Assembly: GCA_023409755.1 (NCBI GenBank)
Contig: JAEYRA010000023.1
Span: forward strand, 1-10,841
Length of the DNA stretch: 10,841 nt
From: Bacillota bacterium
Lineage (GTDB): Bacteria > Bacillota > Clostridia > Christensenellales > UMGS416
Direction: 5' to 3'
The notes under the pieces are model-generated. The model did no database searches. It was not told where the DNA came from and was given only the letters and a program-made list of their open reading frames with translations. The position numbers were made by a program, and so were the translations under genes. Positions 1 through 5,985 of the stretch are shown here, piece by piece; the stretch's first letter is position 1; each line of letters starts with the position of its first letter.

Positions 1-2
1 TG

Positions 3-629
3 CAGGCAGCTCTTCGTAGCACCGCACGGGATAAAATGAGGCTGTTGCTAGGGCTATATGGCTTCAGCCAGTATCTTCCGCAGGATAGCCACCGGCGCAG
101 TTGGGTACGAGCCACACGCCGCAGCAGTGCGGCATTGGACGGGCTGGAGGAGGTTAGCTACATCCTTCGGCGTGGAGATCGGCAATTCCGACCGGACGAT
201 GGCTCCAGCTATTGGAGTGAACGGTACGAGAGTCCCATAGCTGTTGTGGGCAACGGGGGCAGTTGGGTCTCCCGGGTGGAGACGACGGCCAGGCCGACGG
301 ATGGTGCTGGGCGGCAGAAGACGCCAAGGGCCGGCGAGCATGGGCGTTGTATGGAGCGGATCACCATAGAGGTCCACCGTTTTCGTCGCCGCTATGCACT
401 GCCACTCCGGGAGGATCTAAAGCTCATCCCTGTGTATCACAATGACGTCTACCGTTATTCGGCAAGGCACAGCAAACATTGGATCGTCCGACGCGGTGGT
501 CCTGCCCTGCAGGCTGGTAGCCTTCTCCTTGGGGTACACGGCGGTTACTACATGTGCACGATGCAGCCTAGGCTCAGTCTGTTCCGGCGTATATTCCAGC
601 GCATCTCTGGCAGAGGTCGAGTCGTATGA
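3..629 (+). CDS. Possible 3' part of an unidentified gene, cut by the left window edge
   Basis: This frame is open from the first complete codon of the window to a TGA at 627-629, about 208 codons. The first internal ATG is at 36. Its stop overlaps the start of the next gene in an ATGA arrangement, typical of translationally coupled genes, and this is the main reason to take it seriously. The product would be very arginine-rich, with runs such as RFRRRY and FRRIFQRISGRGR near the end, and only one short hydrophobic stretch (PALQAGSLLLGVHGGYYM). I recognise no family. The middle section is low in complexity, and other frames in 160-355 give more protein-like text (see the Hsp70-like fragment). 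The open frame may therefore be accidental, or may hold a real C-terminal piece downstream of a frameshifted region. Coding status is doubtful. Confidence 0.33.
   Translation, partial: QAALRSTARDKMRLLLGLYGFSQYLPQDSHRRSWVRATRRSSAALDGLEEVSYILRRGDRQFRPDDGSSYWSERYESPIAVVGNGGSWVSRVETTARPTDGAGRQKTPRAGEHGRCMERITIEVHRFRRRYALPLREDLKLIPVYHNDVYRYSARHSKHWIVRRGGPALQAGSLLLGVHGGYYMCTMQPRLSLFRRIFQRISGRGRVV
146..355 (+). pseudogene. Possible decayed Hsp70-like N-terminus spread over three frames
   Basis: A strong Shine-Dalgarno-like GGAGGAGG (146-153) is followed after six bases by ACA (160-162), where a start codon would be expected. From there frame 1 reads SFGVEIGNSDRT...VNGTRVP (163-237). This resembles the phosphate-1 motif at the start of Hsp70/actin-type ATPases (G[IV][DE][LFI]G[TN][ST]..., then NG...VP). 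Frame 3 continues with PIAVVGNGGSWVSRVETT (234-287), and frame 2 with ADGWCWAAEDAKGRRAWALYG (293-355). In Hsp70s the corresponding order is IPN..G.R.TPS.V, then DG...VG..AK. Joined together, the three pieces follow that order at about the right spacing. This would need two frameshifts and a lost start codon, so it could be a pseudogene, sequencing or assembly error, or coincidence. The alignment is from memory only. Confidence 0.2.
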
Positions 630-2950
630 GCGAGAAAAATCAATATCTGGAGATCCACCGACGCAGCGTCCAACGCCTTGGGGCAAACGAAGGAGAGTAC
701 ATCGCCCAATATCTTGTGGGTTTCACTGGGCTGAAGTGTTTTCTGCTGGAATGCCTAGACGAAATGGATCTGGAGCAGATCGTCAGGTACCTTGCACAGG
801 CCTATGTGCTTTGCCCAGCGAAGTCGACCCTCCGCAGGCGGATCTTCCTCAAATGGATGCTTGCTCTCGTTCTTTGTTACGACCAGCCCCACCAGCTGCA
901 TAGCAAGCTGGAGACAATCAGGCTAAAAAGACATGCTGTAGGCAGGGATCCTCAAGCTCGTCTGGAGCGGGACGTATTGGGCAATTTGCTGGAGTACCTT
1001 GGTGACTCCATTACCAAACGATATCGTCTTCGTCGTTGCACGCCAGAGGAGATGCTGATCTATGCCCTTGTTATGAAGACGCCAGAGCTCAATTTGTTTT
1101 TCCATGATAAAAAGCAGTTGTTGGCAAAACTAAGAGATGGCGACGCTGAGACCCTGTTGTTGATGGGTCATACGAAGATTGCGACACTCGAAAAGGCCGC
1201 TTACATGAAGACATTGGTCAACGCTCATCTTGGTACATTGTTACGGTGCCTCCAAGCCGTTGGAAGCAACGATACCAGCCGTGTTTTACTGCAGCGATGC
1301 TGGATTACTGGGTTTGAGGCGGATTTCCCGGCGCACTTATTCACGGGTGAGCTTTTGTTGACACAGGCCATTGAGGACAGACGGGAACCTCTGAAGCCCG
1401 AGACTCTAGCCTATTGCTTTCGCACCTTTGCCCTCAAAAATGAGGTGCTCAACAGACTTGGCCGTCGCTTTATTCAAGGTCAGGCAGCGCAACAGAGCAA
1501 CCTTGAGCTGACGCGTATTCTAGTAACGGGCTGCGATCTCAAGGAAGACGCCGAGTTCATCCGTTATTATCTGGACTATCTATGCACTCACACCCATCAC
1601 ATTACCCCGGCCGATGAGGAGGTGTTGCGGTATCTATTGGGTTCGGACAGAGAGCAGCGCTGCATGTCTAAGTATTTACTGTCTTGTGGAGGGGGCGGGG
1701 AGGATCCACTGGATAGTTATCCGGTGCGGTGTGATAAGGACTATATTGACGGACTACTGGGGAGAGCTTCAGCCAACCCCGGCGCACATCCGCTGGACGT
1801 CCTCTGGCTCAACCATGCCTGGCTCATCCGGCTTCCCGTGCTGGACAATCTTGGTGAGAAGGGCACTGCTCTACCGGTGCAGTTCACTTTCACGGCTTTC
1901 CGTGAAGTCAGTATGCCGACGCAGATATACTACCTGGGAGAGGACAACTACTATTTGCTGCCAGAGCAGCCCGTCCATCTGATTGTGCTGGATGGTAGTA
2001 ACGCCATCCTGCGCCTACCCGCGACGCAAGGAGCGATGATTGGTACCGGGGTTAGCATGCAATCGCCTCTCATTGACTCAACTGCGGGGAGAAAAGTTCA
2101 GAATGTGTACCTGCGGTTGGATTTTTCCGGTGAGCTGCGAGATTTTGCGTTGGGCAGCCGTATTGGAGGCGAGATTCTTTGGTTCCAATTAATACAAAAT
2201 GTAATCAAAAAGTCTGGTGGATTGAGTAAGGAAACCATTGTTTTACTGGCAACGGCCCTCTCCATGACGGAACACCTGTTTACTGATTGGCAGATGCTCC
2301 TCTATTTAAACCGGCTACTCCCAATTGCTCCGGAGACGGAGGTACAGGAAGAGCTCCTTGACATGATCTCTTCCATCAGTCCGTCCTATCAAGTACTGCC
2401 GGAGCAGGCTAGTTCGCTCACGTTAGAGCAGTTGGAACTGTCAATGGACATTACCCAGTACTTGCAAAGCGTCTCTGAGGATCATGGTGACCGTCTGGCA
2501 CGTGCCTTGCTACTACGCGTACGAGAGCAAGGGGATGTGTATCTGGCTGCTGCGGTTGAACTGTGCGGACGGCTCATTGAACGGGGCAGTGTTTTCGAAT
2601 CTGCCTGTATCGAATATCTGGCCATGCATTTTCAAAGCTGGATGAGGCGGCCACAAATGCAGGGGGCCGTGATCAACAAGCTGTTCGCTAGCAGCAAGAT
2701 CAGTTATGAGATCAAGCTGATGTATAAGCTTGCTCACCGCACAATCGACACCGAGTTCATTATCGCGTTAGCATCCTATTATAGAAGTGAGGGCGGTCAG
2801 ACGAACGACCTTATGCTAGACATAGCGAAACTGCTGTGCCATGGCCCGTTCCCCTGTACCCCCAGTGATGAAATCTGCGATCTGATGCGGCAGGCGCAGG
2901 CGAAGCTGCCGGAATACCAGCCGTTGAGAGACATGTTGCAGAGGTTGTAA
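626..2950 (+). CDS. Large, mostly helical hypothetical protein, 774 residues
   Basis: I do not recognise this protein. ATG at 626 overlaps the previous frame's stop (ATGA); the frame has no alternative start back to its previous stop at 569-571, so the start is well defined. There is no signal peptide or membrane segment, so it should be cytoplasmic. Residues 1-400 read as amphipathic helices in leucine-rich pairs (e.g. DEMDLEQIVRYLAQAYVL near 45-62, KNEVLNRLGRRFIQ near 271-284), like a helical-repeat scaffold. Residues about 402-505 are richer in beta-formers and aromatics (PVQFTFTAF, PTQIYYLGEDNYYLL, NVYLRLDF), suggesting an inserted beta domain. Residues 510-774 return to helices. It has 18 cysteines in no obvious metal-binding pattern. 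Large helical proteins of unknown function (DUF5717-type) occur beside Hsp70-like genes in Clostridia; a relationship is a guess I could not confirm. Codon use is more A/T-rich than in the genes after 3215. Confidence 0.85.
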   Translation: MSEKNQYLEIHRRSVQRLGANEGEYIAQYLVGFTGLKCFLLECLDEMDLEQIVRYLAQAYVLCPAKSTLRRRIFLKWMLALVLCYDQPHQLHSKLETIRLKRHAVGRDPQARLERDVLGNLLEYLGDSITKRYRLRRCTPEEMLIYALVMKTPELNLFFHDKKQLLAKLRDGDAETLLLMGHTKIATLEKAAYMKTLVNAHLGTLLRCLQAVGSNDTSRVLLQRCWITGFEADFPAHLFTGELLLTQAIEDRREPLKPETLAYCFRTFALKNEVLNRLGRRFIQGQAAQQSNLELTRILVTGCDLKEDAEFIRYYLDYLCTHTHHITPADEEVLRYLLGSDREQRCMSKYLLSCGGGGEDPLDSYPVRCDKDYIDGLLGRASANPGAHPLDVLWLNHAWLIRLPVLDNLGEKGTALPVQFTFTAFREVSMPTQIYYLGEDNYYLLPEQPVHLIVLDGSNAILRLPATQGAMIGTGVSMQSPLIDSTAGRKVQNVYLRLDFSGELRDFALGSRIGGEILWFQLIQNVIKKSGGLSKETIVLLATALSMTEHLFTDWQMLLYLNRLLPIAPETEVQEELLDMISSISPSYQVLPEQASSLTLEQLELSMDITQYLQSVSEDHGDRLARALLLRVREQGDVYLAAAVELCGRLIERGSVFESACIEYLAMHFQSWMRRPQMQGAVINKLFASSKISYEIKLMYKLAHRTIDTEFIIALASYYRSEGGQTNDLMLDIAKLLCHGPFPCTPSDEICDLMRQAQAKLPEYQPLRDMLQRL

Positions 2951-3214
2951 CTAATTTCTCAACCGAGCAGCAATGCGCCCAACTACTTCTAGAATAGTTC
3001 TGAGCAGCCTCGTTTTCTGTTCGTCGAAATCCTGCTAAATAATAACTCCCGCATTGAGGGTCTAAGGCTTGGTGCGATACGGCAAACAGACAGTTCCATT
3101 CCACCCTAAAACACCGTATTATGAACATGCATTGTTGCAATAAAAGATGCACGGGATCAATAGTCATACTTCCAGTTTGTCCCAGTAAATCCCTTTTTCT
3201 GCCGGAGGTGTTCC

Positions 3215-4003
3215 ATGTTAGGTGCAATCATTGGTGATATTGTCGGCTCCCGCTTTGAGTGGGACAACATCAAAACCAAGGTGTTTGACCTTTTCACCCA
3301 ACGCTGCGAGTTTACGGACGACAGCGTCATGAGCCTTGCGGTGGCAAGGGCGCTGCTTGATTGCCGCAGGGATTACACCAACCTCGGCGTTTCGGCCGTG
3401 AAGGCGATGCAGGAAGTTGGCCGGCCCTATCCCAACTGCGGGTACGGCGGTATGTTCCAGGAATGGATGTACTCGGATAATCCCAAGCCCTATCACAGTT
3501 TTGGCAACGGTGCGGCCATGCGTGTCTCGGCCTGTGGTTTCGTCGCAACATCGCTTGAGGAAGCCAAGCTTCTCTCGCGCAAGGTCACCGAGGTCACGCA
3601 CGACCACCCAGAGGGAATCAAAGGGGCGGAGGCCACCGCCGTCTGCATTTTCCTCGCCCGGGACGGGAAGAGCATCCCGCAAATCCGTGACGATGTGAAC
3701 TCCCATTATTACCCCATGGACTTCACGCTCAACGGCATCAGGGACAGCTATCAGTTCAATGAAACCTGTCAGGACACTGTCCCGCAGGCGATGATGGCTT
3801 TCCTCGAATCCACAAGCTTTGAGGACGCGATTCGCAATGCCATCTCAATCGGCGGCGACAGCGATACTCTCGCTGCGATTACCGGTGGCATAGCGGAAGC
3901 CTATTATGGCGTGCCGGAGGATATCCGAACACTCGCGCTGACGTATTTGGATGAGCGGCTGCTGCAAATCCTTACCGAATTTGAAAAAGCGTTTCCAACC
4001 TAA
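3215..4003 (+). CDS. ADP-ribosylglycohydrolase family protein (DraG/ARH-like)
   Basis: A 262-residue cytoplasmic hydrolase predicted to remove ADP-ribose from a protein or small-molecule acceptor; the substrate cannot be told from sequence. All hallmark motifs of the fold are present in order: GAIIGDIVGS (3-12), FTDDS with metal-binding T34-D35-D36, GNGAAMR (97-103), THDHPEG (128-134), and SIGGDSDT with the second metal site D215/D217/T218, followed by GGIAEAYYG. Length is normal for compact bacterial members. The start has an excellent GGAGG (3204-3208) six bases upstream. No ADP-ribosyltransferase partner, macrodomain or toxin lies next to it, unlike dedicated DraT/DraG or toxin/antitoxin pairs. 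It stands alone, 264 bases after the previous gene and about 175 before the response regulator, and is probably transcribed on its own. An active enzyme is likely because no key residue is missing. Confidence 0.93.
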   Translation: MLGAIIGDIVGSRFEWDNIKTKVFDLFTQRCEFTDDSVMSLAVARALLDCRRDYTNLGVSAVKAMQEVGRPYPNCGYGGMFQEWMYSDNPKPYHSFGNGAAMRVSACGFVATSLEEAKLLSRKVTEVTHDHPEGIKGAEATAVCIFLARDGKSIPQIRDDVNSHYYPMDFTLNGIRDSYQFNETCQDTVPQAMMAFLESTSFEDAIRNAISIGGDSDTLAAITGGIAEAYYGVPEDIRTLALTYLDERLLQILTEFEKAFPT

Positions 4004-4089
4004 TTTGTACTTTCACGGGGTATCCGCTGGAGATCTCCTATGGAATCCATCCACGTTGATTCGTCGGTGGGTCCCTTTCATTTGAATCA

Positions 4090-4113
4090 GGCCGGCTGAT
4101 TGCTCAGCCAGCC
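4090..4113 (+). terminator. Hairpin between the glycohydrolase and the regulator promoter
   Basis: GGCCGGCTGA (4090-4099) and TCAGCCAGCC (4104-4113) form a 10-bp stem with one internal mismatch and a TTGC loop; the inner six pairs are perfect. It lies about 85 bases after the glycohydrolase stop and just upstream of the response-regulator -35. No T-run follows, so a classical intrinsic terminator is not shown. It could end the upstream transcript weakly, or be an operator for the two-component genes. It does not match the TTACA-N4-TGTAA box found before the transporter. Confidence 0.3.
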
Positions 4114-4118
4114 ACGCT

Positions 4119-4149
4119 TTGCGACACTCCTACCGACTTCTGCTATAAT
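4119..4149 (+). promoter_or_regulatory. Promoter of the response regulator/kinase genes
   Basis: A perfect TATAAT (4144-4149) is preceded by TG at the extended -10 position (TGCTATAAT, 4141-4149). TTGCGA (4119-4124) matches four of six -35 bases at a long 19-bp spacing, which an extended -10 can tolerate. Transcription would start near 4156, leaving a leader of about 24 bases before the ATG at 4180. No BceR-type box is present here, which suggests basal rather than autoregulated expression of the sensor pair. Confidence 0.75.
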
Positions 4150-4179
4150 GACAGCATGCACGTCAGGGGGAAATGCCTC

Positions 4180-4854
4180 ATGTATAAAATCCTCCTCATT
4201 GAAGACGACCCAGTCATCTGTACCGTGGTTGCCCGCGAGCTTACCAAGTGGGGCTTCGAGGTGCGGGCTGTCGAGCGGTTCGACGCGGTGCTGGAGGAAT
4301 TCCAGCTGGCCAAACCGCACCTTGTGCTGATGGACGTCAATCTGCCCAGCCGCAACGGGTTCTACTGGTGCGGTGAAATCCGTCAAATCTCCAAGACCCC
4401 GGTGTTGTTCCTATCCTCCCGAGACTCGTCGATGGACGTGGTGATGGCCGTGAGCCAGGGTGGCGACGATTACATCACAAAGCCGTTCTCGATGGACGTG
4501 CTGGTCGCCAAGGTGAACGCGCTGCTCCGTCGCACGTATGCCTACCAGGAGGATGTAACGGACACGCTGGAGCGAGGGAGCGCGGTGCTGAGCCTTTCCA
4601 CTGGGATGATCGCCTGCAAGGGCGTTACGGCCGAGCTCACCCGCAATGAGCTCAAAATCCTGGGGTTGTTGATGAAAGCTGGCGGTGCCATCGTCAGTCG
4701 CGACCGGTTGATGCGCGAATTGTGGCAGGACGAAAGCTTCATCGACGACAACACGCTGACGGTGAACGTGAACCGCCTTCGCAGGAAACTGCAGGACATT
4801 GGCTTAACGGATTTTATCCACACCGCCAAAAACCAGGGGTATCAGGTGAAATGA
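4180..4854 (+). CDS. bceR: BceR-type response regulator (OmpR/PhoB family)
   Basis: A 224-residue transcription factor whose phosphorylation should activate the transporter genes downstream. The receiver domain (1-115) shows the acidic pair in IEDDP (9-10), phospho-acceptor D52 in LMDVNLP, the switch serine in FLSSRD (79-80) and K101 in YITKPF. A winged-helix DNA-binding domain fills 125-224, with the family's ELTRNELKIL, ..VSRDRLMRELW.. and VNRLRRKL segments. An in-frame ATG at 4156 would add eight residues, but it falls at the predicted transcription start and has no ribosome binding site. ATG 4180 has AGGGGGA nine bases upstream and begins with the usual MYKILLIEDD. The stop overlaps the kinase start (ATGA), so the two are translationally coupled. 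Assignment to the Bce group rests on the kinase type, the ABC genes and the matching operator; the equivalent YxdJ or PsdR sub-types are not excluded. Confidence 0.93.
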   Translation: MYKILLIEDDPVICTVVARELTKWGFEVRAVERFDAVLEEFQLAKPHLVLMDVNLPSRNGFYWCGEIRQISKTPVLFLSSRDSSMDVVMAVSQGGDDYITKPFSMDVLVAKVNALLRRTYAYQEDVTDTLERGSAVLSLSTGMIACKGVTAELTRNELKILGLLMKAGGAIVSRDRLMRELWQDESFIDDNTLTVNVNRLRRKLQDIGLTDFIHTAKNQGYQVK

Positions 4855-5876
4855 GCTTCTTTCGGTATCTGCGGGATCACATCCGGTTCGTATTGTTCTA
4901 CTTTGTGCTGGCGGGCTTTTTGGCCGCGATGGCGGTGTTGTCCGGCAGCGGGCTATACCGTCAGGATGGTGTCTATGCGGCGGTGGTCACCTTTGTGATG
5001 TATCTGGGGGGGCTGCTGGTGGACTACGGGATTCGCAGAAAGCAGGCCCTCCGGCTCCGGGAGCTTGTGGATGCGCAGGACAAGACCCCGCTGCTGCCCG
5101 AGCCCAACGACTACCGTGACGAGCTTTATGCCCAACTGGTGGCCGGCCTGTATGACGAGCAGATGAAAAACCTGAACCGGATTGAAGAGGATGCCCGGGA
5201 CAACCGGGAGTTCATGGCCGCCTGGGTTCACGAGGTGAAGACGCCGATTACAGCGGCGCGGCTGCTGCTGGAGGGACCGGTGGGCGAGGCGGAAGCGGAG
5301 TCCCTGCGGGAAGAAATGGAGCGGATTAACGGATACGTCGAGCAGGTGCTGTTCCACACCCGGGCAGACAGTTTCTCCCGAGACTACCTGCTCGCGGAGG
5401 AGGAACTGCTGCGCCTGGTGCGCGAAAATGTGAAGAAGCATTCGGCGCTGTTTATTCACAAGCGCATTTCTGTGCAGATTGACATACCACCCCAGCTCAC
5501 CGTGTGCACCGACCGCAAATGGCTGCTGTTCATCCTTGATCAGCTGCTGACGAACGCCCTGAAATACACCCACAGCAATGGCCGTGTTCTCATCACCGCT
5601 CAAAGGGACAGCGCGGAGACGGTGCTCTGCTATCAGGACAACGGCGTGGGCATCGAGAAGGCGGACCTGGAGCGTTTGTTTGACAAGTCCTTCACCGGCA
5701 GAAACGGCCGCGAGGGGAACAGCGCCGCCACCGGCCTGGGGCTCTATCTGGCGCAAAAGCTGGCCCGTAAGCTCGGCCACCGCATCACCGTGGCTTCTGT
5801 CAGGGGGCAGGGTACGACGGCGTCGGTGCATTTCCCAGGGTTGGGCGAAAATGAGTACCGCCTTACAAAAATGTAA
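4851..5876 (+). CDS. bceS: BceS-type intramembrane-sensing histidine kinase
   Basis: A 341-residue membrane kinase. Two N-terminal membrane helices (about 11-30 and 41-59) are separated by only some ten residues (SGSGLYRQDG), so there is no extracellular sensing domain; this defines the intramembrane-sensing kinases that receive their signal from the partner BceAB transporter. The dimerisation/phospho-acceptor helix has H127 in WVHEVKTPI. The ATPase domain has the N-box DQLLTNALKYT (N235), G1 box QDNGVGI (263 region), an F-box-like LFDKSFTG and G2 box TGLGLYLAQKLA (294-305). All catalytic motifs are intact and the length is normal. A longer frame opens at 4722 inside the regulator gene, but the ATG at 4851 gives the ATGA overlap and the typical hydrophobic start MSFFRYLRDH. 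The end of the gene carries the operator for the next gene: the stop codon TAA lies inside the right half of the inverted repeat. Confidence 0.94.
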   Translation: MSFFRYLRDHIRFVLFYFVLAGFLAAMAVLSGSGLYRQDGVYAAVVTFVMYLGGLLVDYGIRRKQALRLRELVDAQDKTPLLPEPNDYRDELYAQLVAGLYDEQMKNLNRIEEDARDNREFMAAWVHEVKTPITAARLLLEGPVGEAEAESLREEMERINGYVEQVLFHTRADSFSRDYLLAEEELLRLVRENVKKHSALFIHKRISVQIDIPPQLTVCTDRKWLLFILDQLLTNALKYTHSNGRVLITAQRDSAETVLCYQDNGVGIEKADLERLFDKSFTGRNGREGNSAATGLGLYLAQKLARKLGHRITVASVRGQGTTASVHFPGLGENEYRLTKM

Positions 5877-5881
5877 GGCGG
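5858..5881 (+). promoter_or_regulatory. BceR-type operator: perfect inverted repeat at the kinase stop codon
   Basis: CCGCCTTACA (5858-5867) and TGTAAGGCGG (5872-5881) are exact reverse complements around AAAA. The core CTTACA-N4-TGTAAG contains the TNACA-N4-TGTAA motif described for BceR-like regulators in Firmicutes (known from the literature as I recall it). It is placed upstream of the ABC transporter genes, where this regulator class binds. As RNA it could also fold into a 10-bp hairpin, but no U-tract follows, so an operator is the better reading. Confidence 0.82.
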
Positions 5882-5892
5882 CCGCGGTCGAT

Positions 5893-5898
5893 TGTAAG
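5893..5898 (+). promoter_or_regulatory. Second BceR half-site, two helical turns from the first
   Basis: TGTAAG recurs exactly 21 bp after the TGTAAG of the main box (5872 to 5893), on the same face of the helix. No TNACA half accompanies it, so it is a half-site. The linker between the two is GC-rich. A main site plus a weaker downstream site is reported for BceR-like regulators in Bacillus. This half-site lies about ten bases upstream of the presumed -35. Confidence 0.55.
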
Positions 5899-5907
5899 CC
5901 AATTCGA

Positions 5908-5936
5908 TGGCTCCCGTTTTTCAGCGTCGGTATACT
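5908..5936 (+). promoter_or_regulatory. Activator-dependent promoter of the transporter genes
   Basis: TATACT (5931-5936) matches five of six -10 bases. At 17-bp spacing the -35 position holds TGGCTC (5908-5913), only two matches, and there is no extended -10. A good -10 without a -35, directly downstream of the regulator boxes, is the pattern of a promoter that needs an activator. Transcription would start near 5943. Confidence 0.6.
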
Positions 5937-5939
5937 TGC

Positions 5940-5968
5940 ATTCGGCCGGTGAGCATCGGCCGAGTTTT
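5940..5968 (+). promoter_or_regulatory. Stem-loop with T-run in the transporter leader
   Basis: TTCGGCCG (5941-5948) pairs with CGGCCGAG (5957-5964) around an eight-base loop, with one G-U pair, and is followed by TTTT (5965-5968). It lies between the TATACT promoter and the GGAGG (5974-5978) of the ATPase gene. It may terminate read-through from the regulator/kinase genes, or cap and stabilise the 5' end of the transporter mRNA, since the predicted start is at the base of the stem. Confidence 0.5.
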
Positions 5969-5985
5969 CATTTGGAGGTTCCGCC

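Noticed and set aside
417..686. Minus-strand open frame of 89 codons in the uncertain left region
   Set aside because: It reads fairly naturally, but it overlaps the start of the 774-residue gene, has no identifiable family and no promoter was seen. It cannot be supported as a gene.
442..903. Plus-strand frame 1 open frame overlapping the start of the 774-residue protein
   Set aside because: It runs out of frame into a clearly coding gene and its product is irregular and Cys/Ser/Pro-rich. No ribosome binding site.
2981..2999. Imperfect palindrome AACTA-C-TTCTAGAA-TAGTT after the 774-residue gene
   Set aside because: No loop, no following T-run and A/T-rich arms, so it is neither a convincing terminator nor a known operator. 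The rest of 2951-3214 shows no clear promoter either; TATTAT at 3117-3122 lacks a -35.
2811..3227. Minus-strand open frame of 138 codons spanning the gap before the glycohydrolase
   Set aside because: It covers the end of one gene and the ribosome binding site of the next, and the product is low-quality (Cys/Ser/Ala-rich). Treated as chance.
4029..4038. Perfect palindrome GGAGATCTCC downstream of the glycohydrolase
   Set aside because: Only ten bases, single copy, no flanking symmetry and no loop. Likely chance.
4156..4179. Upstream ATG giving an eight-residue longer response regulator
   Set aside because: It coincides with the predicted transcription start and has no Shine-Dalgarno; the ATG at 4180 has both a ribosome binding site and the family's normal N-terminus.
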